In this document: positions 36,502 to 45,850 of the stretch, piece by piece | Numbering within the stretch: the first letter of the stretch is position 1 | Layout of the letters: each line of letters starts with the position of its first letter | NCBI RefSeq assembly: GCF_048323675.1 | Contig: NZ_JBLWFK010000004.1 | Span: 62,001 to 126,000, forward strand | Length of the DNA stretch: 64,000 nt | Reading direction: 5' to 3' | From: Mangrovimicrobium sp048323675 | Lineage (GTDB): Bacteria > Pseudomonadota > Gammaproteobacteria > Pseudomonadales > Halieaceae | Made by a program: the position numbers and the translations under genes | Notes under the pieces: generated by a model | What the model was told of the DNA's origin: nothing | What the model saw: only the letters and a program-made list of their open reading frames with translations | Database searches by the model: none

Positions 36502-37662
36502 TTAATCCGCCTGGCGGCGCAGGAACGCAGGAATATCGAAATACTCCTCGTCCGTTTGTGCGATCGCTGCCGCGTGGCTTGCACTGCGCTGCCTGCGCTG
36601 AATTGCGGGGCGATCCAGTTCCGCGTAATCGGGCTCACTTTCAGGTGTAGTTGCGGGAGCTGGCTTGGGCGCGGTGTCGACCACCTGCAGGGTGGACCGT
36701 GCGGCTTGGGTGCCAAGCCCGGTAGCAACTACCGTGACCTTGAGCTCATCGGTCATCTCTGGTTCGATAACCGTACCAACCACAACTGTCGCTTCGTCGG
36801 ATGCAAATTCCTCGATGGTGTCGCCCACTTCGGCAAATTCGCCGAGTGCGAGATCGAGGCCGGCGGTGATATTAACCAGAATTCCGCGTGCACCCTGTAA
36901 ATCAATGTCGTCCAGGAGGGGGCTGTTTATAGCTCGTTCGGCGGCTTCGCGGGCGCGATTCTCGCCGCGCGCACTGCCCGTTCCCATCATCGCCATACCC
37001 ATCTCGGACATCACGGTCCGTACATCGGCAAAATCGACGTTGATCATACCGGGCCGGATGATCAGGTCGGCGATCCCCTGAACTGCGCCCAACAATACAT
37101 CATTTGCCTCCTTGAAGGCATCGATAAGGCTGGTATTTTTGCCCAGAACTTCCAGTAATTTTTCATTGGGAATAGTTATCAAAGAATCGACATGCTGCTG
37201 CAGTTCGTCGATGCCTTCGAGGGCAATTTTCAGGCGTTTTTTGCCTTCGAAGGGAAATGGGCGAGTGACTACTGCAACCGTCAGGATACCCAGCTCGCGC
37301 GCCACTTCCGCGACGACTGGCGCACCGCCGGTACCGGTACCGCCACCCATGCCCGCAGTGATGAATACCATATCGGCGCCGCGCAGGGATTCGGCAATCC
37401 GCTCGCGATCTTCGAGTGCCGCAGCGCGGCCAATTTCCGGGTTGGCGCCAGCGCCGAGCCCCTTGGTGATGTCGCTGCCCAGTTGCAGCACAGTCTTCGA
37501 TGAAATGTCCGACAGCGCCTGGGCGTCGGTGTTCGCGCAGATGAAATCCACACCCTCGACATGGCAGTCGATCATGTGTTTCACCGCGTTGCCACCGCCA
37601 CCGCCGACCCCGATGACCTTGATTACCGCATTGGATGGAACGTTATCTATCAGTTCAAACAT
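36502..37662 (-). CDS. ftsZ: cell division GTPase FtsZ
   Basis: Tubulin homologue that forms the Z ring. It has the nucleotide-binding N-terminus VIGVGGGGGNAVKHMI, the tubulin signature GGGTGTGGAPVVAE, and the T7-loop region (VDFADVRTVMSEMG). A variable linker is followed by the conserved tail YFDIPAFLRRQAD, which binds FtsA and ZipA. At 386 residues it is the usual length. It is downstream of ftsA across a 65-bp gap. Confidence 0.98.
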   Translation of the reverse strand: MFELIDNVPSNAVIKVIGVGGGGGNAVKHMIDCHVEGVDFICANTDAQALSDISSKTVLQLGSDITKGLGAGANPEIGRAAALEDRERIAESLRGADMVFITAGMGGGTGTGGAPVVAEVARELGILTVAVVTRPFPFEGKKRLKIALEGIDELQQHVDSLITIPNEKLLEVLGKNTSLIDAFKEANDVLLGAVQGIADLIIRPGMINVDFADVRTVMSEMGMAMMGTGSARGENRAREAAERAINSPLLDDIDLQGARGILVNITAGLDLALGEFAEVGDTIEEFASDEATVVVGTVIEPEMTDELKVTVVATGLGTQAARSTLQVVDTAPKPAPATTPESEPDYAELDRPAIQRRQRSASHAAAIAQTDEEYFDIPAFLRRQAD

Positions 37663-37727
37663 GGTCTTGCTCCCCTTTCCTCGTTTGCCGTTGTGACACG
37701 GCGATTGATTTCGTAATTTGCTTGTTG

Positions 37728-38966
37728 TTAAAAATTGCTGGCCAGCCAGGTCCTGACCCGGCTCAGCCAGTTTTCACCGGGTACCGCCGCCCGTGTGGGT
37801 GCGGCCCCCATCTGCTCGCTGTGATCCATGCCGTACAGCAACAAACCCACACCGGTGGCGTAGATCGGGTTGCGCACGATGTCGTTAAGCCCCTGAACCG
37901 TTTGCGGATAGCCCACCCGCACCGGCATGTGGAAAATTTCCTCGGCCAGTTCCACCACGCCTTCCATTTTCGAGGTACCGCCGGTCAGTACGATGCCCGC
38001 GGGCACCATGTCCTCGTAACCGGAGCGGCGCAGTTCCGCCTGCACCAGGGTAAAGAGCTCGTCGTAACGCGGCTCCACAACCTCCGCCAGTGACTGCCGC
38101 GACAGGTCCCGCGGCGGACGGTCGCCGACGCTGGGCACCTTGATGGTTTCGTTCTCGCCGGCGAGCTGGGTAAGCGCGCAGGCATACTTGATCTTGATCT
38201 CCTCGGCGTGCTGGGTCGGCGTGCGCAGCGCCATCGCGATATCGTTGGTTACCTGGTCGCCGGCAATCGGGATGACGCCGGTGTGGCGTATCGAACCCTC
38301 GGTAAAAATCGCGATATCCGTAGTGCCGCCGCCGATATCCACGAGGCAAACGCCGAGCTCGCGTTCGTCCTCGGTGAGCACGGAATAGCTGGAGGCGAGC
38401 TGTTCGAGAATGATCTCCTCCACCTCCAGGCCGCAGCGCCGGATGCATTTTTCGATATTCTGTGCCGCGTTCACCGCGCAGGTGACCAGGTGCACCTTGG
38501 CCTCCAGGCGCACCCCGGACATGCCCATCGGCTCCTTGATGCCCTCCTGGTTATCGATCACGTATTCCTGGGGCAGGATGTGCAGCACTTTCTGGTCGGC
38601 GGGAATCGCCACCGCCTGGGCGGCGTCGATCACCCGTTCGAGGTCCGCGGAAAACACCTCCTTGTCCTTGATCGCCACGATGCCGTGGGAGTTCAGGCTG
38701 CGAATGTGGCTGCCGGCGATACCCGCATAGACCGAGTGAATCTGGCAGCCGGCCATCAGCTCCGCCTCCTCGATGGCGCGCTGGATGGATTGCACGGTAG
38801 ATTCAATATTGACCACCACGCCTTTTTTCATGCCCTTGGAGGGGTGGGAGCCGATGCCGACAACCTCGACTTTGCCGTCCGCGCCAATCTCGCCGACAAT
38901 CGCCACCACCTTCGACGTTCCGATGTCGAGGCCGACTATCATTCGTTTTTCCTGCGCGCTGCCCAT
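37728..38966 (-). CDS. ftsA: cell division protein FtsA
   Basis: Actin-like protein that tethers FtsZ to the membrane. Phosphate-binding motifs are MIVGLDIGTSKVVAIVGE and VCLVDIGGGTTDIAIFTEG, with the adenosine motif GIVLTGGTSKMEGV. The SHS2 1C domain is at about 90-170. The C-terminal amphipathic membrane helix is WLSRVRTWLASNF. It is 412 residues long and follows ftsQ across an 18-bp gap. Confidence 0.97.
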   Translation of the reverse strand: MGSAQEKRMIVGLDIGTSKVVAIVGEIGADGKVEVVGIGSHPSKGMKKGVVVNIESTVQSIQRAIEEAELMAGCQIHSVYAGIAGSHIRSLNSHGIVAIKDKEVFSADLERVIDAAQAVAIPADQKVLHILPQEYVIDNQEGIKEPMGMSGVRLEAKVHLVTCAVNAAQNIEKCIRRCGLEVEEIILEQLASSYSVLTEDERELGVCLVDIGGGTTDIAIFTEGSIRHTGVIPIAGDQVTNDIAMALRTPTQHAEEIKIKYACALTQLAGENETIKVPSVGDRPPRDLSRQSLAEVVEPRYDELFTLVQAELRRSGYEDMVPAGIVLTGGTSKMEGVVELAEEIFHMPVRVGYPQTVQGLNDIVRNPIYATGVGLLLYGMDHSEQMGAAPTRAAVPGENWLSRVRTWLASNF

Positions 38967-38984
38967 GGCAGTCTCTCCCCTGGC

Positions 38985-39893
38985 CTATACGTTGCCGGCG
39001 TCGCCGGCTGCTGTTTCTGTTGCTTCTTCCACCGGCGCCGCGAACGCTACCGCCACACCGTGTGCGTAGCGCAAATCGATGCGCTCAACCCGGGGCATCT
39101 GCTCCGCCAGTTCCGCCCGGTAAACACTGCCAAAGCGCTGTATCCGTTCCAGGAAATCCTGTCCCCCGATCAGCAGGCGCTGGCCGCCCTGCAGCTGCGC
39201 CTCCACTTCGCCGCGCTCATCCACCACCAGTTCCTTCACCCCCAGCCCCAGTGGAGCCAGCAGGTCGACCAGGCGCTGGTAAGTCCGCATCAATGCGGGA
39301 GCGCCGCTGTCCGGTCCCTGCAGCAAAGGCAGGCTTTCCCAGCGCGCCGCGTTGCTGGGACGGAAAATCTGTCCCTGGTGATTGAGGAAGCCGTTGTCTC
39401 CCCAACGGGCGATCGGCAGCTGTTCGTCGATATGGATCTCCAGCGAGTTCGGCCACACCCTGCGCACCGAGGCGGTGTACACCCAGGGCAGCGCCTCCAG
39501 TTGCTGGCTCAGCTCCGCCAGGTCGGTACCGATGAATCCGTGCACCAGCTGCGGCTCCACCATCTCGCGAATCGCGTTGGTGCGGATGTGTTCCAGCTCG
39601 CCAGTCACCGTGATCTGCTGCACCGGCAGGCTTTCCAGCGCGATCCAGCCCTTCAGCGCACCGGCCAGCACCACGCCGGCGCCGAGCAGGATCATGATCC
39701 GTTCCAGCCAGCGGAAGCGCGACCGCGACGGGCCGCCTTTTTCGCTCCCGGCCGCTTTGCGTGTCGCCCCCTGCAGGGGGGCGCGCCCCTGCCGGGCCAC
39801 AGTCCCGGAGCGGACCTTGTCACTGCGCTCGTTGCGCGCGCTGCGGGGCGGCTCGGCACGCCGTCTCGCGGGCAGGCGCAGTGCACTGGTCAT
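38985..39893 (-). CDS. ftsQ: cell division protein FtsQ
   Basis: A bitopic inner-membrane divisome protein of 302 residues from ATG 39893. The cytoplasmic N-terminus is rich in Arg, one helix follows (about 70-92, IMILLGAGVVLAGALKGWIAL), then a POTRA domain (VQQITVTGELEHI) and the beta domain (VRRVWPNSLEIHIDEQLPIARW). It links FtsL/FtsB to early divisome proteins. The start overlaps the ddl stop as ATGA; longer in-frame extensions upstream run into ddl and were rejected. Confidence 0.93.
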   Translation of the reverse strand: MTSALRLPARRRAEPPRSARNERSDKVRSGTVARQGRAPLQGATRKAAGSEKGGPSRSRFRWLERIMILLGAGVVLAGALKGWIALESLPVQQITVTGELEHIRTNAIREMVEPQLVHGFIGTDLAELSQQLEALPWVYTASVRRVWPNSLEIHIDEQLPIARWGDNGFLNHQGQIFRPSNAARWESLPLLQGPDSGAPALMRTYQRLVDLLAPLGLGVKELVVDERGEVEAQLQGGQRLLIGGQDFLERIQRFGSVYRAELAEQMPRVERIDLRYAHGVAVAFAAPVEEATETAAGDAGNV

Positions 39894-40816
39894 GAACGCC
39901 ACCCCGCAACGCTCAGTTCCAGGATCCGCTCGACCAGCGCGGGCACTTCCAGCCCTACCTTGCGCGCCGCCATCGGCACCAGGGAGTGGGAAGTCATGCC
40001 CGGTATCGTATTGACTTCCAGCAGGTAGAAACGCCCGTCGCGATCGCGCATCGCATCCACCCGGCCCCACACGGCACAGCCCAGTGATTCGAAGGCGGCC
40101 ACCGACAGCGCCGCCAACTCCGTCTCCTCTTCGGCGCTGAGGCCGCTGGGGCAGTGGTAGCGGGTGTCGTTGGAGATGTACTTCGCTTCGTAGTCGTAGA
40201 AAACGTTGTCGGTCTCCAGCCGGATCGAGGGCAGCGCCGCGCCGCCGAGAATGCCGACCGTATATTCAGGTCCGTCGATAAACTGCTCCGCCAGGACACC
40301 GCCGCTGTAGTTGCGAGCACCGGCGTAGGCGGCCTCGAGTTCCTCCGCGCTGTGGGCCGGCGCCATGCCGATACTGGAGCCCTCACAGGCCGGTTTTACA
40401 AAGACCTTGCCGAAGCGGTCGATCACCGCCTGCCAGTCGGTATCCTCGTCGAGCATGACAAACCCGGCGGTGGAGAGCCCGGCACCCAGCCACAACTGTT
40501 TGGTGCGGCGCTTGTCCATGGCCAGCGCAGAGCCCAGCACGCCGGAGCCGGTGTAGGGAATGCCCAGCGCCTGCAGGGCGCCCTGGATGGTGCCGTCCTC
40601 CCCGCCGGGGCCATGCAGGGCGTTGAAGGCGAAGGCGCACTCGCGCAACCGGGCGATCCAGTCGCTGTTGGCGGGGTCGATTTCGCAGATCCGGTACCCC
40701 AGTGCGACCAGCGCATCCGCCACGGTGCGACCACTTTGCAGCGACACCTCGCGCTCGGCGGAGGTACCGCCCAACAACACGGCCACGGTCTTGTCCCGCA
40801 ACGCTTCGACCTTCAC
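39890..40816 (-). CDS. ddl: D-alanine--D-alanine ligase
   Basis: ATP-grasp ligase making D-Ala-D-Ala for the peptidoglycan stem. Visible motifs are VAVLLGGTSAEREVSLQSG, LHGPGGEDGTIQGAL, YTGSGVLGSALAMDK, FVKPACEGSSIGM, and YLLEVNTIPGMTSHSL with the metal-binding Glu and Asn. It is 308 residues with a GTG start in a GTGA overlap with murC. It is the DdlB-type gene of the dcw cluster. Confidence 0.96.
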   Translation of the reverse strand: MKVEALRDKTVAVLLGGTSAEREVSLQSGRTVADALVALGYRICEIDPANSDWIARLRECAFAFNALHGPGGEDGTIQGALQALGIPYTGSGVLGSALAMDKRRTKQLWLGAGLSTAGFVMLDEDTDWQAVIDRFGKVFVKPACEGSSIGMAPAHSAEELEAAYAGARNYSGGVLAEQFIDGPEYTVGILGGAALPSIRLETDNVFYDYEAKYISNDTRYHCPSGLSAEEETELAALSVAAFESLGCAVWGRVDAMRDRDGRFYLLEVNTIPGMTSHSLVPMAARKVGLEVPALVERILELSVAGWRS

Positions 40817-42249
40817 GTACGTATCTCCTGAGAAAAATCAACATTCAACAGCTCGCGCGACAGGCCGCCGATATTGCCTGCGCCCTGGGTAATCACCACG
40901 TCGCCGTCGCGCACTACCGCGCGCAGCAGCTTCGCCACATCCTCGGCGCGCTCGGCAAAAATAGGTTCCAGCTCGCCGCGCTGGCGAATGCTGCGCGCCA
41001 GGCTGCGGCCGTCGGCCCCGGCAATGGGCTCTTCACCCGCCGGGTAGACGTCCAGCAGGACCAGAACGTCGCACTGGGAAAGCACGGCGACAAAATCCTC
41101 GTAAAGGTCGCGGGTGCGGCTGTAGCGGTGCGGCTGGTAGACCATTACCACCCGCCGTCCCGGCCAGGCCTGGCGCGCCGAGGCCAGGGTCGCGCGCACC
41201 TCGGTGGGATGGTGGCCATAGTCGTCCACCAGCAGCGCGCTACCCTGCGCCAGCACCAGTTCGCCCATGTGGGTAAAGCGCCTGCCGACACCGGCGAAAT
41301 TCGCCAGCCCCCGCTGGATCGCCGCGTCTTCCAGGCCCTCGTCGCAGGCCACCGCGACCGCGGCGGTGGCGTTCAGTACATTGTGCTGTCCGGGCATGGC
41401 CAGGGTGACCTGCAGCGGCGCGCCGGAGGGACGCTGCACCGTAAACACGGTGTGCAAACCCTGCGGCTGCAGGTCGGTGATCCGGTAGTCCGCATCCTCG
41501 GAAAAACCGTAGGTAATGACGTAGCGGCTGACCTCGGCCTGCAGCTCGCGGATGACCGGGTCATCGACACAGAGCACCGCTACACCGTAAAAGGGCAGGT
41601 TATGCAGGAATTCGAGGTAGGTGCGGCGCAGCACGGCGAAGTCGCCGCCGTAGGTTTCCATGTGGTCCGCTTCGATATTGGTGACCACGGTCACCATCGG
41701 CTGCAGGTGCAGGAAAGAGGCATCGCTCTCGTCGGCCTCGGCGATCAGGAAACGGCTGGCGCCGAGCTGCGCGTTGGTACCGGCGCTGTTGACCAGGCCA
41801 CCGATGACAAACGTAGGGTCGAGACCGGCCTCGCCGAACACCGAGGCGATCAGGCTGGTAGTGGTCGTCTTGCCGTGGGTCCCTGCGACCGCGATACCGT
41901 GGCGGTAACGCATGAGTTCCGCCAACATTTCCGCCCGCGGCACCACCGGCACGCGGTTTTCCCGGGCGCAGGCCACCTCCGGATTCGAGGCCTTGACCGC
42001 GCTGGAGGTCACCACCACGTCAGCGGTGCCGACATTTTCCGCGCGGTGGCCGATAAACACTTCCACGCCCTTCGCCACCAGGCGCTGCGTTACCGCGCTT
42101 TCGCGCAGGTCTGAACCGGAGACCTCGTAGCCGAGGTTGACCAGCACCTCGGCGATGCCGCTCATGCCGGAACCACCGACGCCAATCATGTGAATGCGGC
42201 GGATACGGCGCATTTCCGGCACTACGTAATCATTGCGCTCATGCAGCAT
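40813..42249 (-). CDS. murC: UDP-N-acetylmuramate--L-alanine ligase MurC
   Basis: Adds the first amino acid, L-Ala, to UDP-MurNAc. It begins MLHERNDYVVPEMRRIRRIH, matching E. coli MurC from its N-terminus. It shows IGVGGSGMSGIAEVL, the P-loop AGTHGKTTTT, AEADESDASFL, VTNIEADHMETY, and the C-terminal DDYGHHPTEV and YQPHRYSRTRDL. It has 478 residues. Its 5' end overlaps murG by 11 bases and its 3' end overlaps ddl by 4. Confidence 0.97.
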   Translation of the reverse strand: MLHERNDYVVPEMRRIRRIHMIGVGGSGMSGIAEVLVNLGYEVSGSDLRESAVTQRLVAKGVEVFIGHRAENVGTADVVVTSSAVKASNPEVACARENRVPVVPRAEMLAELMRYRHGIAVAGTHGKTTTTSLIASVFGEAGLDPTFVIGGLVNSAGTNAQLGASRFLIAEADESDASFLHLQPMVTVVTNIEADHMETYGGDFAVLRRTYLEFLHNLPFYGVAVLCVDDPVIRELQAEVSRYVITYGFSEDADYRITDLQPQGLHTVFTVQRPSGAPLQVTLAMPGQHNVLNATAAVAVACDEGLEDAAIQRGLANFAGVGRRFTHMGELVLAQGSALLVDDYGHHPTEVRATLASARQAWPGRRVVMVYQPHRYSRTRDLYEDFVAVLSQCDVLVLLDVYPAGEEPIAGADGRSLARSIRQRGELEPIFAERAEDVAKLLRAVVRDGDVVITQGAGNIGGLSRELLNVDFSQEIRT

Positions 42250-43342
42250 GGGCAAGTTCCTCCACCACGTTGACAACACTCAGCGTGGCATCCGGCGCAG
42301 CAGCGGCATGGGCCGCACGCGCCATGTTCTGCAGGCGCTCGGGATATTTCGTGTAGGCAGTCAGGGCGCTGGTCAGCGACTGCACCGTCATCTCCTGCTG
42401 GCGCAGCAGCAGGGCGCCGCCACAGTCAGCCAGGGCACGCGCATTGGCGGTCTGGTGGTCGTCGATGGCGTGGGGCAACGGCACCAGGATCGCGGGTCGG
42501 CCCATGATGGCGATTTCCGCCACGGTCAATGCCCCGGCGCGACAGATCACCAGGTCCGCCCAGGCGTAGGCGGCAGCCATGTCCTCGATAAACGGCGCCA
42601 CCCTGACGTCAGCGAGTTTCAATCGGGCATATTCTTCAGCCACGGCGCCGGCGTGCGCCTCGCCGGTCTGGTGCCAGACCTCGAAATCGGCCTCGGCGGA
42701 CTCGCGCAGCGCGCGCAGCACCGGGGGTATCACCTGGTTGATCGGCTGGGCGCCGAGACTGCCGCCGAGGACCAGCAGGCGCAGGGGGCGCTGGCCGCGG
42801 TAGTCATACCCGGCCTCGCGGGCGGCGGCAAGCAGGTCCGAACGCACCGGGTTGCCGACCACGGTGACCTCGCGGCCGTCGCTGAAAGCGCCGGCAAAAC
42901 CCGCCAGGATCCTGCGCGCGAGGGGCGCAAGCAGGCGGTTGGTGGTACCGGCAACGGCGTTCTGTTCGTGGATGACCAGCGGCCGGCGGCACAGCCAGGC
43001 GGCGAGACCCGCCGGTCCGGCGACGTAGCCGCCCATACCGACCACCGCCGCAGGCCGCAGGCGCAGCACCAGCCACAGGGCCTGCAGGCTGGAAAATCCC
43101 AGCATGCACAGGCCGAGAACGCGGTCCAGCAGGCCCTTGCCGCGGACTCCGCGCACCACCAGGTGGTGCAGGGGAATACCCGCCGCGGGTACCACCCGCT
43201 GCTCGAGGCCGCGCCGGGTTCCCACCCAGTCCACCGCGTAACCGCGCTGGCGCAATTCGCTGGCGACGGCCAACGCCGGAAACACGTGACCGCCGGTGCC
43301 CCCGGCCATGATCAGGATGCGTTTGGCGGAAGAGCCGCTCAT
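42239..43342 (-). CDS. murG: undecaprenyldiphospho-muramoylpentapeptide GlcNAc transferase MurG
   Basis: Converts lipid I to lipid II on the cytoplasmic membrane face using UDP-GlcNAc (GT28, GT-B fold). Motifs are IMAGGTGGHVFPALAVA, GMGGYVAGPAGLAA, HEQNAVAGTTNRLLA, LLVLGGSLGAQPINQV and the donor-binding ICRAGALTVAEIA followed by PLPHAIDDHQTANA. It is 367 residues from ATG 43342, overlapping the ftsW stop as ATGA. A longer upstream frame exists only as a shadow of ftsW. Confidence 0.97.
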   Translation of the reverse strand: MSGSSAKRILIMAGGTGGHVFPALAVASELRQRGYAVDWVGTRRGLEQRVVPAAGIPLHHLVVRGVRGKGLLDRVLGLCMLGFSSLQALWLVLRLRPAAVVGMGGYVAGPAGLAAWLCRRPLVIHEQNAVAGTTNRLLAPLARRILAGFAGAFSDGREVTVVGNPVRSDLLAAAREAGYDYRGQRPLRLLVLGGSLGAQPINQVIPPVLRALRESAEADFEVWHQTGEAHAGAVAEEYARLKLADVRVAPFIEDMAAAYAWADLVICRAGALTVAEIAIMGRPAILVPLPHAIDDHQTANARALADCGGALLLRQQEMTVQSLTSALTAYTKYPERLQNMARAAHAAAAPDATLSVVNVVEELAHAA

Positions 43343-44478
43343 GGGCGCCCTCCCTGCATACGCAGTTCGCGGTCGATGCGCATTACGATGGACAGCATCA
43401 CGCAGCAGACAATCAGGCTGGTGCCGCCGTAACTGACAAACGGCAGGGTCAGGCCCTTGGTGGGCAGCAGGCCGCTGCTCACCCCCATGTTGACGAAAGC
43501 CTGGCCCGAGTAGACCAGGGCCACGCCATAGCAGACGTAAGCGCCGAAGGGGTAATTGGCGAGACTGGCGGCGCGGCCGACCCACAGCACGCGGCCGATC
43601 AACGCCACGTAGAGCGCGATCAGCGCCACCACGCCGATAAACCCGGTCTCCTCCGCCCAGATGGAAAACACGAAGTCGGTGTGCGCCTCGGGCAGGTAGA
43701 ACAGCTTCTGGATGCTGTTGCCAAGGCCGAGGCCGAACCATTCGCCGCGGCCAAAGGCGATCAGCGACTGGGTCAGCTGGAAGCCGGTGTTGTAGGGGTC
43801 CGCCCAGGGGTCGGTGTAGGCGGTGAGGCGCGCCACCCGGTAGGGTTCGCTGACCACCAGCACCAGCAGTGCGCCCAGCGCTCCCGCCAGCACCAGCAGG
43901 AAATGTCCCAGCTTCACGCCGGCGAGGAACAGCATGCCGAAGGCACTCCCGGCAACGATGACCGTGGCGCCGAAATCCGGTTCGACCATCAGCAGCAGGG
44001 TGGCGGCAAACAGCACGGCCATGGGCTTGAGGAAGCCCTGCCACTCGTGGCGCACTTCGTGTTCGCGGCGCACCATGTAACCGGCGAGATAGATGATCAT
44101 CGCCAACTTGGCAAACTCCGAGGGCTGCAGAGTGAACGGTCCCAGCGGCAGCCAGCGCTGGCTGCCGTTGACCTCGCGGCCGACGCCGGGAATCAGTACC
44201 AGGATCAACAGCACGAGGGCGAGGAACAGCCAGACCCAGCCGCTGGCCTCCCAGAACGCGCTGGGCACCCGGTAAACCGCCAGCGCTGCCAGCAGGGCCA
44301 CGGCGAGGTATATCAGGTGCCGGGTCGCGTGGAACCAGGTGCTGCCGTGCTTGACCTCGGCGTACTCGATGGACGCCGAACTGATCGCGATCAGCCCCAC
44401 CAGCAGCAGAGCCAAGCCCGCCGACAGCAGGCCTGCATCCGGCATCAGGCGGGGTTCCGCTACCGCAGCGCGGTTCAT
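43339..44478 (-). CDS. ftsW: septal peptidoglycan polymerase FtsW (SEDS)
   Basis: A ten-helix SEDS glycosyltransferase that polymerises lipid II at the septum with FtsI. Conserved stretches are GSQRWLPLGPFTLQPSEFAKLAMI, VEPDFGATVIV (the catalytic Asp lies in this region), DPYNTGFQLTQSLIAFGRGEWFG, LPEAHTDFVFSIWAEETGFIG and GLTLPFVSYGGTSL, each in short form. It has 379 residues and overlaps murD (ATGA) and murG (ATGA). Confidence 0.96.
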   Translation of the reverse strand: MNRAAVAEPRLMPDAGLLSAGLALLLVGLIAISSASIEYAEVKHGSTWFHATRHLIYLAVALLAALAVYRVPSAFWEASGWVWLFLALVLLILVLIPGVGREVNGSQRWLPLGPFTLQPSEFAKLAMIIYLAGYMVRREHEVRHEWQGFLKPMAVLFAATLLLMVEPDFGATVIVAGSAFGMLFLAGVKLGHFLLVLAGALGALLVLVVSEPYRVARLTAYTDPWADPYNTGFQLTQSLIAFGRGEWFGLGLGNSIQKLFYLPEAHTDFVFSIWAEETGFIGVVALIALYVALIGRVLWVGRAASLANYPFGAYVCYGVALVYSGQAFVNMGVSSGLLPTKGLTLPFVSYGGTSLIVCCVMLSIVMRIDRELRMQGGRP

Positions 44479-45830
44479 GCCCCACCTCCCAGTACGTTGA
44501 CCGCGGCCACAAAGGCGTCACCGCGGGCCGCATAACCGCGGAACATGTCGAAGCTGGCGCAGGCCGGGGACAGCAGTACCGTATCACCGGCCCGGGCCAG
44601 CACTGCGGCGCGTTGCACCGCCTCGGGCATGTCGCGGACGCGCTCCACGGGCACGATATCGTCCAGTGCCAGGGCGATGGCGACCGCGTCCTCGCCCATC
44701 ACCAGCAGGTGGCGGCAGTGACGCTGCACCGCCGGGCGCAATTCGCGGAAATCCGCCCCCTTGCCCTGGCCGCCGGCGATCAGCACCACATTGCCCTCGC
44801 CACCGAGGCCGGCGAGTGCGGCGATGGTGGCGCCGACATTGGTGCCCTTGGAATCGTTGACGTAGCGAACCCCACGGATCTCCGCCACCGGCTGGCAGCG
44901 ATGCGGCAGGCCGCCGAACTCCCGCAGTGCCTGCAGCATGGCGGGCGCAGGGAATCCCGCGGCGTGGCCTATCGCCAGCGCGGCGAGGGCGTTGCCGAGG
45001 TTGTGACGGCCGGCCAGGCCGATATCCTGCGCCGGCATCAGGAGTTCGAAGCCGTGGGCAATGTATTCAATACCCTCGCTGTTGCGCAGACCGAAGCCCT
45101 TGAGGTCCGGTTCGCCCAGCGACCACTCGATAATCTCCATGCCCTCGACCTGGGGCGGGACCGTCAGGGGGTCGCCGCGATGCACCACGGCCTTGCCGCA
45201 GCCCTGGAATATCCGGTGCTTGGCCTGGTGGTAGCGAGGCATGCTGCCGTGGCGGTCCAGGTGGTCCGCACTGACGTTGAGCACCGTCGCCACCGCGAGG
45301 TTCAGTTTCCCGGCGCGCTCCAGTTGGAAGCTGGACAGCTCCAGCACGTAAACCTCCCGCGCGGGATCGAGTAAATCCAGCGCCGGCGTGCCGAGGTTGC
45401 CACCGACACCGGCGTTCAGCCCTGCGGCAACGGCCATCCGCCCCACCAGTTCCGTCACGGTGGATTTGGCATTGGAGCCGGTGATACCTATCACCGGCGC
45501 CGCCGCCTCGCGCATGAACAGGTCGATATCACCGAGCACCTGCACACCGGCATCCCGGGCGGCCGCCACGGACGGTGAATCCAGGGCTATGCCCGGGCTA
45601 ACCACGAGTTCCGATGCCCCGCTGAGCAGGTCTTCCGGCCACTGCCCTGCGTATACCGGCACTTCCGGCATTTCCGCCTGCAGGGTCGCCAGCTCCGGCG
45701 GATGCTCCCGGGTATCGACGATCACGAAGGGCAGGCCTCGCGCGTGCAGATGGCGCGCGCAGGACAGCCCCGTAGCGCCGAGTCCGAACACCACGCGGTT
45801 TTCACTGCTTGCGATCAAGCCCTGTGACAC
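44475..45830 (-). CDS. murD: UDP-N-acetylmuramoylalanine--D-glutamate ligase MurD
   Basis: Adds D-Glu to UDP-MurNAc-L-Ala. It shows FGLGATGLSCARHL at the N-terminus, the P-loop GITGSNAKSTVTELV, LELSSFQLE, NVSADHLDRHG, VNDSKGTNVGATIAAL and LIAGGQGKGADF. The start is uncertain: GTG 45830 (product MSQGLIASSEN) is preferred because the TTG four codons earlier directly abuts its purine tract. It has about 451 residues. It lies about 20 bases after mraY and overlaps ftsW by four bases. Confidence 0.95.
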   Translation of the reverse strand: MSQGLIASSENRVVFGLGATGLSCARHLHARGLPFVIVDTREHPPELATLQAEMPEVPVYAGQWPEDLLSGASELVVSPGIALDSPSVAAARDAGVQVLGDIDLFMREAAAPVIGITGSNAKSTVTELVGRMAVAAGLNAGVGGNLGTPALDLLDPAREVYVLELSSFQLERAGKLNLAVATVLNVSADHLDRHGSMPRYHQAKHRIFQGCGKAVVHRGDPLTVPPQVEGMEIIEWSLGEPDLKGFGLRNSEGIEYIAHGFELLMPAQDIGLAGRHNLGNALAALAIGHAAGFPAPAMLQALREFGGLPHRCQPVAEIRGVRYVNDSKGTNVGATIAALAGLGGEGNVVLIAGGQGKGADFRELRPAVQRHCRHLLVMGEDAVAIALALDDIVPVERVRDMPEAVQRAAVLARAGDTVLLSPACASFDMFRGYAARGDAFVAAVNVLGGGA

Positions 45831-45850
45831 AGTTGCCTGCAACTCCCTGC

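Noticed and set aside
38208..40028. 606-codon open frame opposite ftsA and ftsQ
   Set aside because: Antisense shadow spanning two real genes.
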